Shown here: positions 56,981 to 64,000 of the stretch, one piece after another
How positions within the stretch are numbered: the stretch's first letter is position 1
Layout of the letters: every line of letters starts with the position of its first letter
Source of the DNA: Streptomyces olivochromogenes
GTDB taxonomy: Bacteria; Actinomycetota; Actinomycetes; Streptomycetales; Streptomycetaceae
NCBI RefSeq assembly: GCF_021538895.1
Contig: NZ_JADDRL010000037.1
Location: 19,987-83,986, forward strand
Direction of reading: 5' to 3'
Length of the DNA: 64,000 nucleotides
Translations under genes and position numbers: made by a program
Notes under the pieces: generated by a model
The model's input: only the letters and a program-made list of their open reading frames with translations
The model's database searches: none
What the model was told of the DNA's origin: nothing

Positions 56981-58228
56981 TCAGACGGCCGAACCGGCCT
57001 TCCACTGCGCCCAGTCCATGTTCCAGCCGTTGAAGCCGTTGTCCGGGGAGACGGTCTTGTCGCCGGTGTTCTTCACGACGACCACGTCACCGAGGATCGA
57101 GTGGTTGTACATCCACGCGGCGGGCGTGTTGGGGTCGTTCGCGCCCTTGGTGTCGGACAGGCCCACACAGCCGTGGCTGGTGTTGACGCTGCCGAAGACG
57201 GACTTGGCGCCCCAGTAGTTGCCGTGCAGGAAGGTGCCGGAGCTGGTCAGGCGGATGGCGTGCGGCACGTCCTTGATGTCGTACTCGCCCTTGCCGTCGT
57301 CGTCGGTGAAGCCCACGGTCGCGCCGTTCATGCGCGTCTCCTTGAACTTCTCCGACATCACCATGACGCCCTGGTACGTCTTGTTCTCGGGCGATCCGGC
57401 GGAGATCGGGATGGTCTTGATGGTCTTGCCGTCCTGCGTGACCTTCATCTGCTTGGTCTGCGCGTCGACGTAGGAGACCTGGTTGCGGCCGATGTGGAAG
57501 GTGACCGTCTTCTGCTGCACGCCGTAGACGCCGCCGGCACCCTGGACGCCGTCGAGCGCGAGCTTCAGCGTGACGGTGGAGTTCTCCTGCCAGTACGCCT
57601 CGGGGCGGAAGTCGATGCGGTTCGCGTTGAACCAGTGGCCGACGACCTCCTGGCCGCTGCTGGAGGTGACCGTGATGCCCTTCTGGACCGCGGCCTTGTT
57701 GGTGATCGCCTTGTCGAAGTTGATCGACACGGGCATGCCCACGCCGACGGTGGAACCGTCCTCCGGCGTGAAGTTGCCTATGAAGCTGTTGGACGGCGAG
57801 ACCGTGGTGAAGGTGGCGTTCTCGTGGGCCACGAGGCCCGCGGAGTCCTTGGCCTCCGCGGCGACCTTGTAGGTGGTCGACCGCTCCAGCTGGGCGGTGG
57901 GCTTCCAGCTCGTCTTGTCGGCGGACAGGGCGCCGGCGACGGCCTTTCCGTCGGCCGTGGTCATGGACACGCTGGTGAGGGTGCCCTTGGCGACCCTGAC
58001 GGCGGCCGAGTTGTTGATGGAGGCGCTGTTCGAGCCGTCCTTGGGCGTGATCGTGATCTGGGCCTCGGACGACTTCTTCGCCGCCGCCTCGTCCGCCTTG
58101 GCCTGCGAGGTGTCATCGCCGCCGGTGGCCTTGGCGTCGTCGCCACCGGAACACGCCGTCAGTGCCAGCAGACCGCCGAGCAGTGCGGACGCGGCCATCA
58201 GACCCCTGCGCCGCTTACTGTCCGTCAT
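56981..58228 (-). CDS. L,D-transpeptidase lipoprotein with Ig-like domains
   Basis: The 415-residue protein has a lipoprotein signal (LLALTAC lipobox, Cys about residue 26), a Ser/Ala/Lys linker, two bacterial Ig-like domains (about 55-250) and a C-terminal YkuD domain with the catalytic HGNYWG and SHGCVGLSD motif. This is the architecture of actinobacterial LdtMt2-type enzymes, which make 3-3 cross-links in peptidoglycan and can resist most beta-lactams. ATG at 58228 with GGAG nine bases upstream. It is flanked by terminators and thus monocistronic. Confidence 0.95.
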   Translation of the reverse strand: MTDSKRRRGLMAASALLGGLLALTACSGGDDAKATGGDDTSQAKADEAAAKKSSEAQITITPKDGSNSASINNSAAVRVAKGTLTSVSMTTADGKAVAGALSADKTSWKPTAQLERSTTYKVAAEAKDSAGLVAHENATFTTVSPSNSFIGNFTPEDGSTVGVGMPVSINFDKAITNKAAVQKGITVTSSSGQEVVGHWFNANRIDFRPEAYWQENSTVTLKLALDGVQGAGGVYGVQQKTVTFHIGRNQVSYVDAQTKQMKVTQDGKTIKTIPISAGSPENKTYQGVMVMSEKFKETRMNGATVGFTDDDGKGEYDIKDVPHAIRLTSSGTFLHGNYWGAKSVFGSVNTSHGCVGLSDTKGANDPNTPAAWMYNHSILGDVVVVKNTGDKTVSPDNGFNGWNMDWAQWKAGSAV

Positions 58229-58396
58229 CACACGCTTCTCCATCGTTGCCGAATCCGCAAAAACCCCGAGAGCCCCCGTCGAAAACCTCAACGCTACGGC
58301 CGTCTCTTCCCGTTCCACATTCTTCGGAGGTGTGGGGCACACCACGTCCGCCGGGGCGGGTGGTGCGCAGGACGGTCCGTGCGCCCCCTGAGACGA

Positions 58397-58432
58397 CGTG
58401 ACCCCGGACGGCGGTTGCCGTCCGGGGTCACG
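58397..58432 (-). terminator. Terminator after the acidic hypothetical protein gene
   Basis: A perfect 16-bp stem (58397-58412 with 58417-58432) with a GGTT loop sits 15 bases after the stop of the acidic protein gene on the minus strand. The remaining gap to 58229 should contain the transpeptidase promoter, but I could not define it. Confidence 0.9.
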
Positions 58433-58447
58433 GTTTCCCCAAGACGC

Positions 58448-58792
58448 TCAGCCGATGCCGTCTTCTTCGTCGTCGCCTTCGACATCTTCCCCGTCGAGGT
58501 CCCAGTCCGGCGAGTCCGGGTCGTAGTCGACCCGTTCGCTGGACCAGGAGGCCTGCTGCAGCTCGACCCCGGGCACCTCGCTGACCAGGTCGAACGGATC
58601 CACGAGGTACGCCACGGCCTCGGCAGTGTCTTCCGTCACAGCGTTCTCGGCGTGGGCCCGTTCGTCGTCCGGCATCTCGGCGTCGCCGGCGATGTGCGCG
58701 AGCGCCCGCTTGGTGAGGGCGTCGGCGTCCTCCACTTCGAGGACCAGCTCCACCCGAAGGCGTACAAAACGTGAAGTCTCTGGAGTGCTCAT
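58448..58792 (-). CDS. Small acidic hypothetical protein
   Basis: The 114-residue protein is soluble, with an N-terminal alpha/beta half (RFVRLRVELVLEVEDADALT) and a very acidic tail rich in Asp and Glu. I do not recognise a family. It is preceded by GGAG and followed by a strong terminator, which supports a real monocistronic gene. It is divergent from the LAxTG protein. Confidence 0.7.
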   Translation of the reverse strand: MSTPETSRFVRLRVELVLEVEDADALTKRALAHIAGDAEMPDDERAHAENAVTEDTAEAVAYLVDPFDLVSEVPGVELQQASWSSERVDYDPDSPDWDLDGEDVEGDDEEDGIG

Positions 58793-58901
58793 GCCCGGAG
58801 CGTACGGCCGAAACCTCCCGTGACTTTCCTGTGACCCGCGCCTTTCACTAACATCGCCCCACACGGCCAATTCGCCAGCGTCACAAGGGGATCGATATTC
58901 C

Positions 58902-59228
58902 GTGTCATCCGCTCGCCGCTCGTTGCTGACCGCCACCGCCGCGGGCACCCTGCTCGGTGCCCTGTGGTTCGTCCCGTCCGCCAACGCGACGCAGGCCGAC
59001 GGGTCCAGAGAGGCCACCTCGGTGACCTCCGCAACGCAGGTCACACAGCAGGCCAGGGCGCTGTCGGAGGCGGCACAGGAGGCCGCGTCCGACACCGCCG
59101 ACGGCACCGAGCTGGCCGACACCGGAAGTTTCGACACCACGCCGTACGTCGTCGCCGGCACGCTCTTCCTCGGCGTGGGCGCCGGTTTCGTGGTGTATTC
59201 GGTACGTCGGGAACGCCTCGGATTTTAA
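58902..59228 (+). CDS. Small secreted LAxTG cell-wall-anchored protein
   Basis: The 108-residue protein has a signal peptide (about 1-30), a short Thr/Ser/Ala-rich extracellular stretch (about 45 residues), a sorting motif LADTG (about residues 71-75), a hydrophobic helix and the basic tail VRRERLGF. LAxTG is the preferred motif of the class E sortases of Streptomyces, which also anchor chaplins. GTG at 58902. No sortase gene is in the window. The tiny exposed part argues for a surface coat or spacer role. Confidence 0.8.
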   Translation: MSSARRSLLTATAAGTLLGALWFVPSANATQADGSREATSVTSATQVTQQARALSEAAQEAASDTADGTELADTGSFDTTPYVVAGTLFLGVGAGFVVYSVRRERLGF

Positions 59229-59270
59229 TTCGACTTGACGTTTCTTTGACCGGCATCTCATAGTCCGCTC

Positions 59271-60068
59271 ATGAAGAGATCATCGGGCGTGCATCTGTGC
59301 GCCACCGCGGCAGTGAGCGTGCTGTCGCTCGCCCTCATCACGGGCTGCTCCGACGGGGGTTCGAAGGGCTCCGGCGACGCCAAGGACGGCAAGGGCTCCG
59401 GCTCGTCCTCGGCCGCGAAGGCGCGCAGCGCCGCCGAGCTGGACAAGTTGATCCTCGCTCAGGGCGAGGCGGCCGGCTACAAGGTCGCGCCGGTGGACAA
59501 GGCCGCCCCGGCCAAGAACGCGATCACGGCGGACAAGGAGCAGTGCAAGCCGCTGCTCTACGTCATGAGCGGCAACGCGCCGGCCGACGCGGCGGCGGAG
59601 ACCAACCGCACGGTCTCGGAGAACAAGAAGGACCCGACGGACAAGGCGACGTCCATGGACGACCTGGCCGACGGCAAGTTCGAGGACACGCTCAAGGCCT
59701 CGATGGACCTGGACGTCAGCATCGTGTCCCTGTCCTCCTACGACGGGGACGGCGCGGAGAAGGCGCTCACGTCGGTTTCCGACGCGGTCAAGGCCTGCGC
59801 GGGCGGCTTCACGGGCGGCTCGGGCAGCGACAAGGAGAAGTTCACCAAGGTCACCGAGGAGAAGTCCTCGGGCACGGGTGACGCGTCGGTGGCCTTCGCC
59901 ACGACCGGCGACATGGACGGCGACACGGCTCCGGTGCACGCCGAGGTCGTGCGGCACGGCAACACCCTCGCGGCGTACTACACGATGAACATCGGCGCGA
60001 TGATGGCCCACAAGGACTACGCGGTGCCGGCCGCGGTCATCAAGGCGCAGGCGGCCAAGCTCAAGTGA
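59271..60068 (+). CDS. Lipoprotein of unknown function
   Basis: The 265-residue protein has a lipobox LITGC (Cys about residue 26), a Gly/Ser/Lys-rich linker and a soluble domain with two further cysteines (KEQCKPLL and VKACAGGF). It resembles the many solitary Streptomyces lipoproteins with a sensor- or PknH-like domain, but I cannot assign it firmly. It follows the LAxTG gene by 42 bases and ends at a strong terminator, so the two may be an operon. Confidence 0.8.
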   Translation: MKRSSGVHLCATAAVSVLSLALITGCSDGGSKGSGDAKDGKGSGSSSAAKARSAAELDKLILAQGEAAGYKVAPVDKAAPAKNAITADKEQCKPLLYVMSGNAPADAAAETNRTVSENKKDPTDKATSMDDLADGKFEDTLKASMDLDVSIVSLSSYDGDGAEKALTSVSDAVKACAGGFTGGSGSDKEKFTKVTEEKSSGTGDASVAFATTGDMDGDTAPVHAEVVRHGNTLAAYYTMNIGAMMAHKDYAVPAAVIKAQAAKLK

Positions 60069-60072
60069 CGTG

Positions 60073-60104
60073 CCGAAGGCCCCGCGCGACCGCGGGGCCT
60101 TCGG
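60073..60104. terminator. Terminator between lipoprotein gene and hutH
   Basis: A perfect 14-bp stem (60073-60086 with 60091-60104) with a CGAC loop starts four bases after the lipoprotein stop and ends 18 bases before the converging hutH stop; it can serve both. Confidence 0.9.
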
Positions 60105-60122
60105 TGTTCGGTGTTCGTCCCC

Positions 60123-61667
60123 CTACTGGAGAGGTCCGGTGACCGACTCCGCGGCGGCGACCAGACCGCCGTGGCGCACGAAGGCGTCGGCGGCGGCGAG
60201 GTCCGGCGCCAGGAACCGGTCCGGCCCCGGGCCCTGCACCCCCGCGGCCCGTACGGCCTCGATGACGGCCCGCGAGGCGGGCGCCGGGGTGAGACCCTCG
60301 CGCAACTCGATGGCGCGGGTGGCGGCGTACAGCTCGACGGCGATGATCCGGGTGAGGTTGTCGACGGCGCTGCGCAGCTTGCGCGCGGCCGACCAGCCCA
60401 TGGACACGTGGTCCTCCTGCATGGCGGAGGAGGGGATCGAGTCCGCGGAGGCCGGTACGGCGAGCCGCTTCATCTCGCTCACCAGCGCGGCCTGGGTGTA
60501 CTGGGCGATCATGAGCCCGGAGTCGACACCGGCGTCGTCCGCGAGGAACGGCGGCAGGCCGTGGCTGCGGTTCTTGTCGAGCAGCCGGTCGGTGCGGCGC
60601 TCGGCGATGGAGCCGAGGTCGGCGGCGGCGATGGCGACGAAGTCGAGGACGTAGGCGACCGGGGCGCCGTGGAAGTTGCCGTTGGACTCGACGCGGCCGT
60701 CGGGCAGGACCACGGGGTTGTCGACGGCGGAGGCGAGTTCCCGCTCCGCCACCAGACGGGCGTGGGCGAGGGTGTCGCGTCCGGCGCCGGCCACCTGCGG
60801 GGCGCAGCGCACGGAGTAGGCGTCCTGGACGCGGGGCGCGTCGTCCTGGTGGTGCCCGGTGAGCTGCGAACCCTTCAGCACGGCCAGCATGTTGGCGGCC
60901 GACGCGCCCTGGCCCGGGTGCGGGCGGATGGCGTGCAGTTCGGGGGCGAGCACCTTGTCCGTGCCGAGCAGCGCCTCCAGGCTGAGGGCCGCGGTGATGT
61001 CGGCGGACTTGTAGAGGGCGTCGAGATCGGCGAGGGCCATGATCAGCATGCCGAGCATGCCGTCGGTGCCGTTGAGGAGGGCGAGGCCCTCCTTCTCGCG
61101 CAGCTCGACGGGGGCGATGCCGTGCTCGGCGAGGAGCTCACCGGCGGGGCGGAGAGTCCCGTCCGGGCCCTCGGCGTCGCCCTCTCCCATGAGGGTGAGC
61201 GCACAGTGCGACAGGGGGGCGAGGTCACCGGAGCAGCCGAGGGAGCCGTACTCGTGGACGACCGGGGTGATCCCGGCGTTCAGCACGTCGGCCATGGTCT
61301 GGGCGACCTCGGGACGCACGCCCGTGTGCCCGGAGCAGACCGTCTTGAGCCGCAGGAACATCAGAGCCCGGACGACCTCCCGCTCCACGCGCGGGCCCAT
61401 GCCGGCGGCGTGCGAGCGGACGATGTTGCGCTGCAGCTGCGCGCGCAGTTCCTGGCTGATGTGCCGGGTCGCCAGGGCACCGAAGCCGGTGCTGACGCCG
61501 TAGACCGGCTCCGGCTTGGCCGCCAGCGCGTCCACGATCTCGCGGGCCGCCGCGAGGGCCGCCACCGCCTCCGTCGACAGCTCGATCCGGGCGCCGCCGC
61601 GCGCCACGGCGAGAACGTCGGACGCCGTGACACCGGACGTCCCCACCACCACAGTGTGCATATCCAT
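60123..61667 (-). CDS. hutH: Histidine ammonia-lyase
   Basis: It deaminates L-histidine to urocanate, the first step of histidine use. The 514-residue protein has all family signatures: VYGVSTGFGALA, RNIVRSHAAGMG, the cofactor loop GSLGCSGDLAPL, NGTDGMLG, HHQDDAPRVQDAYSVRC and RVESNGNFHG. The MIO-forming triad is Cys-Ser-Gly rather than the common Ala-Ser-Gly, as I recall for other streptomycete HutH. Start at ATG 61667; a second ATG two codons later is possible. No other hut gene is adjacent, as is usual in Streptomyces, where hut genes are scattered. Confidence 0.96.
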   Translation of the reverse strand: MDMHTVVVGTSGVTASDVLAVARGGARIELSTEAVAALAAAREIVDALAAKPEPVYGVSTGFGALATRHISQELRAQLQRNIVRSHAAGMGPRVEREVVRALMFLRLKTVCSGHTGVRPEVAQTMADVLNAGITPVVHEYGSLGCSGDLAPLSHCALTLMGEGDAEGPDGTLRPAGELLAEHGIAPVELREKEGLALLNGTDGMLGMLIMALADLDALYKSADITAALSLEALLGTDKVLAPELHAIRPHPGQGASAANMLAVLKGSQLTGHHQDDAPRVQDAYSVRCAPQVAGAGRDTLAHARLVAERELASAVDNPVVLPDGRVESNGNFHGAPVAYVLDFVAIAAADLGSIAERRTDRLLDKNRSHGLPPFLADDAGVDSGLMIAQYTQAALVSEMKRLAVPASADSIPSSAMQEDHVSMGWSAARKLRSAVDNLTRIIAVELYAATRAIELREGLTPAPASRAVIEAVRAAGVQGPGPDRFLAPDLAAADAFVRHGGLVAAAESVTGPLQ

Positions 61668-61725
61668 ATTCAGGAGCGTACGCATTGAATGCGGGGATGT
61701 CACTAGTGGAGTGCGGGAGAGCCCC

Positions 61726-62883
61726 TTACCCCGCTTCGCCGCCCGGCAGGCGCCCGCGGAAGCTGCGCCGCTCGGCCCGGGCGGGCGGCGGCGCGTCCGC
61801 CAGCCGTACGACCGGATCGTCGGGACCCTCGCGGCCGGCGACGACCGGCTTGTCGGCCCGGACGGCCTTCGCCCGGTACTGGGCGGCGTCGGCCAGGCGG
61901 AACAGACGGCGGGCCGAGCGGACCGGACCGATGGCGTCCTCGGTGCAGGCGACCCCGCAGGCCACCCCCTCGCCCAGTTCCAACTCCGCGGCCCTGCGGC
62001 ACAGTTCGTCGGCCGCCTTGACCACCTCGTCGGCCGGCGCCCCCACCGCCAGCAGACAGAACTCGTCCCCGCCCAGGCGGGCCGCGAGGGCCCCGGGCAG
62101 CATCGCCCCGCACAGCGACAGCACCGAGCCGAAGCGTTCCAGGAGGCGGTCGCCGACGGCGTGCCCCTGGGTGTCGTTGACCCGCTTGAGCCCGTTGAGA
62201 TCACAGACGACCAGGCCGACCGCGACGCCCTCCTGACGGTGCCGCTCGATCGCCTCGTCGAGACGTACGTCGACCGCGCGCCTGTTGGCCAGTCCGGTCA
62301 GGGCGTCGGTGTACGCCAGCCGGCGGGCCTCCTCCACCTGCTCCGTCTGCGCGATCCCGGCGGCGGCGACGGCCGCGAGCACGGTGGCGAAGTCGGCGTC
62401 GGACCGGCCGAAGACGGGGACGCCGAGCGCGCGGGCCACGTACAACTCGCCCCAGGCGCGGCCGTTGAGGACGATCGGCGCGACCACGCAGCAGCCGCGC
62501 CCGCGACGGCGCAGGGCGGCCACGCGCTGGTGGGTGTAGCCGGGGCGGCCGGCGGCGAGCCCCTCGGCGGTCTCCACCCAGGCGTTGGGGCCGCCGCCGA
62601 GCGCCCACCGCTCGTGCAGGAACTCGGTGATCTCCGGGAACTGGTGCACGGGGTAGGCCTCGCCGTCCGGGAACTCCTCCTCGTCCGGGGCGCGCTCCCC
62701 CACGTTCACCAGGACCCGCAGCCGGCCGAGCTCCCGCTCCCACACCGACAGCGCGGCGAAGCTCCCGTCCAGTGCGCGGCACGCGCCGAGGGCCGCGGCG
62801 CGCCATGACTCCCGCGGGGTGTGCGCCGCCGCCATCCCCTGTGCCAGCGCCACCACGGCGGCGAGCCGCTCGTCCTCACCCAT
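61726..62883 (-). CDS. cdgE: GAF-GGDEF diguanylate cyclase (CdgE-like)
   Basis: The 385-residue protein has an N-terminal GAF domain (about 20-170) and a C-terminal GGDEF domain (about 195-355) with ADALTGLANRR at its start and an intact RLGGDEFCLL active site, so it should make cyclic di-GMP, the signal that holds Streptomyces in vegetative growth through BldD. No inhibitory RxxD site was recognised. Its place next to hutH matches S. coelicolor cdgE (SCO4931) as I recall. ATG at 62883, with GTG at 62886 possible. Confidence 0.88.
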   Translation of the reverse strand: MGEDERLAAVVALAQGMAAAHTPRESWRAAALGACRALDGSFAALSVWERELGRLRVLVNVGERAPDEEEFPDGEAYPVHQFPEITEFLHERWALGGGPNAWVETAEGLAAGRPGYTHQRVAALRRRGRGCCVVAPIVLNGRAWGELYVARALGVPVFGRSDADFATVLAAVAAAGIAQTEQVEEARRLAYTDALTGLANRRAVDVRLDEAIERHRQEGVAVGLVVCDLNGLKRVNDTQGHAVGDRLLERFGSVLSLCGAMLPGALAARLGGDEFCLLAVGAPADEVVKAADELCRRAAELELGEGVACGVACTEDAIGPVRSARRLFRLADAAQYRAKAVRADKPVVAGREGPDDPVVRLADAPPPARAERRSFRGRLPGGEAG

Positions 62884-62967
62884 CACTCCAGGTTAGGGAC
62901 GTTTGGTATGAATCGGGGCATTGGTGTGCCGATCAGGTGGACCGCACTTCCGCGATCGCTGTCGCGG

Positions 62968-63762
62968 TCACTCCCCGGGCCACTGCGGCTTCCGCTTCTC
63001 GTTGAACGCCGCGACACCCTCCGCCCGGTCCCCGGAGAACGCCACCGACCGCCAGGCCGCGTCCTCGACCTCCAGCCCGGCCCGCAGATCCAGGCCGTGC
63101 CCCAGGCGCAGCGCACGCTTCGCCGCGCGCAGGCCGACCGGGGAGTTGCCGGCGATCCGGGCGGCCAGGGCCAGCGCCTCGTCCCGGTCGCCGCCCTCCG
63201 CCACCAGCTGGTCCACCAGTCCCAGCTCACGCGCCTCGGCCGCCTCCACCCGCCGTGCCGAGAAGATCAGCTCGGCCGCGCGGGCCGCGCCGACCCGGCG
63301 GGGCAGCAACTGCGTGCCACCGCCGCCCGGGATCACGCCGACGGACACCTCGGGCAGGCCGACGACCGCCGTGCGGTCGGCCACGATCAGGTCGCAGGAG
63401 AGCGCCAACTCGAAGCCGCCGCCCAGCGCGAAGCCGTGCACGGCGGCGATCGTCGGCATCGGGAGATCCAGTACGCCGGTGTACGCGCCACGCGCGAGGG
63501 GCCGCTGCCGTACCAGCTCGGCGTCCGTGAAGGAGTTCCGCTCCTTCAGGTCGGCGCCGACGCAGAACGCCCGCTCGTGCGACGAGGTCAGCACCACGAC
63601 CCGGGCGTCGCGGTCGGCGGCCAGCGCGGTGCACGCCTGAGCGATGGACCGGGCCATCTGCGTCGACACGGCGTTCATGGCCTTCGGCCGGTCCAGTACG
63701 AGCTCCGCGACATGGTCGTGCCGCCGCACCAGCACGAACTCCCCGAACCGCTCCTCGCTCAT
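62968..63762 (-). CDS. Enoyl-CoA hydratase/isomerase family protein
   Basis: The 264-residue crotonase-fold protein has LDRPKAMNAVS at the N-terminus, the oxyanion-hole segments FCVGADLKE and HGFALGGGFELAL, and both catalytic acidic positions (LPEVSVGVIPGGGGTQ). It probably hydrates enoyl-CoA in fatty-acid or branched-chain amino-acid breakdown. ATG at 63762 follows GGAGGG. A GTTAAC palindrome 20-35 bases upstream suggests repression by an acyl-CoA-responsive TetR/GntR regulator. Confidence 0.92.
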   Translation of the reverse strand: MSEERFGEFVLVRRHDHVAELVLDRPKAMNAVSTQMARSIAQACTALAADRDARVVVLTSSHERAFCVGADLKERNSFTDAELVRQRPLARGAYTGVLDLPMPTIAAVHGFALGGGFELALSCDLIVADRTAVVGLPEVSVGVIPGGGGTQLLPRRVGAARAAELIFSARRVEAAEARELGLVDQLVAEGGDRDEALALAARIAGNSPVGLRAAKRALRLGHGLDLRAGLEVEDAAWRSVAFSGDRAEGVAAFNEKRKPQWPGE

Positions 63763-63781
63763 GACACCCTCCGGTCGACGT

Positions 63782-63797
63782 GTTAACGCGGGTTAAC
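63782..63797. promoter_or_regulatory. GTTAAC palindrome upstream of the enoyl-CoA hydratase
   Basis: GTTAAC at 63782-63787 and again at 63792-63797, separated by GCGG, give a symmetric 16-bp element directly upstream of the ribosome-binding site of the hydratase gene. It looks like an operator of a TetR-type acyl-CoA regulator. Confidence 0.55.
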
Positions 63798-63964
63798 TTC
63801 CTGACACCCCGATCATCGCAGCCGCGCCCTGCCGGGGAAAGGCCCGGCCCGATACCCCGTTCGAGTGACATCCCGCCCCACACCCACCACACCGCCCACG
63901 AGAGCGCATAACGTGCGCTCCGCCACGGCGCATCGGGGGGGGCGCACGGCGGGGAGGGATGACC

Positions 63965-64000
63965 ATGGCGAACACAAAGCCGACCGACACGGAGTCGGTT
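63965..64000 (+). CDS. Start of a truncated gene at the window edge
   Basis: ATG at 63965 with a GGGGAGGG site upstream opens a frame of 12 codons (MANTKPTDTESV) that runs off the window. The product cannot be named. The 202-base gap before it contains the hydratase operator and otherwise nothing recognised. Confidence 0.6.
   Translation, partial: MANTKPTDTESV

Noticed and set aside
1..64000. Horizontally acquired island, prophage or transposon
   Set aside because: No integrase, transposase, tRNA attachment site or long terminal repeat was seen, and base composition looks even throughout by eye.

Overview
The window is high-GC actinobacterial chromosome, almost certainly Streptomyces: strong GC bias at third codon positions (which creates long false antisense reading frames), frequent GTG and TTG starts, ATGA/GTGA stop-start overlaps, a mycothiol gene (mca), a GTP-type PEP carboxykinase, an LAxTG cell-wall anchor and a cdgE-like diguanylate cyclase. 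From memory, the order from pckG (about 14.2 kb) through mca, greA, threonine dehydratase, cystathionine synthase/lyase and msrA to hutH and cdgE (about 62 kb) follows the conserved S. coelicolor core around SCO4979-SCO4931. The first 14 kb look more accessory. No rRNA, tRNA, CRISPR array, insertion sequence or prophage was seen.

Layout. 0.2-0.8 kb: membrane-anchored TPR protein. 0.9-5.7 kb: all four dTDP-L-rhamnose genes (rmlA-rmlC, then rmlB-rmlD, leftward) with a secreted collagen-like protein gene set between the two pairs. 5.8-8.7 kb: two polytopic glycosyltransferases. 8.7-12.4 kb: a secreted PQQ-type sugar dehydrogenase facing pqqA-pqqC-pqqD-pqqE, with no pqqB. 12.4-14 kb: lipid-linked GT2 and GtrA flippase-like protein. 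14.2-20.1 kb: pckG, a hemolysin-III/PAQR protein, an MFS exporter with its TetR regulator, and a Mut7-C protein. 20.1-26.8 kb: a tight four-gene leftward operon of a processive GT2, a GT39, a GT2-GtrA fusion and a secreted radical-copper oxidase of the galactose/glyoxal oxidase class. 26.9-33.3 kb: YyaL-type thioredoxin-domain protein, HTH regulator, small membrane protein, and a 1066-residue STAND/NB-ARC-TPR protein.

33.3-46.1 kb: mca, DUF4307, greA, a DrrAB-type exporter, threonine dehydratase, MarR, a sigma-like protein linked through a 19-codon mini-ORF to a small membrane protein, metB/cystathionine lyase, msrA, and a large secreted beta-propeller/RTX protein behind a structured leader. 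46.2-47.5 kb: a two-gene graspetide-type RiPP locus (81-residue precursor plus ATP-grasp ligase) below a near-perfect 27-bp palindrome. 47.6-64 kb: glyoxalase-fold protein, zinc alcohol dehydrogenase, XRE regulator, antibiotic-monooxygenase/truncated-haemoglobin fusion, large subtilase, MacB-type ABC pair, L,D-transpeptidase, LAxTG protein, lipoprotein, hutH, GAF-GGDEF cyclase, enoyl-CoA hydratase, and the first codons of a further gene.

The dominant theme is envelope and extracellular chemistry: activated rhamnose, lipid-carrier glycosyltransfer, extracellular redox enzymes (quinoprotein, copper radical oxidase), peptidoglycan cross-linking and surface proteins. The best candidates for under-described systems are the copper-oxidase/glycosyltransferase operon, the RiPP pair, the pqqB-less PQQ cluster and the collagen-like gene inside the rhamnose locus. 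Start sites were chosen from visible ribosome-binding sites and overlaps. Functions rest on motif recognition by eye, without database searches.
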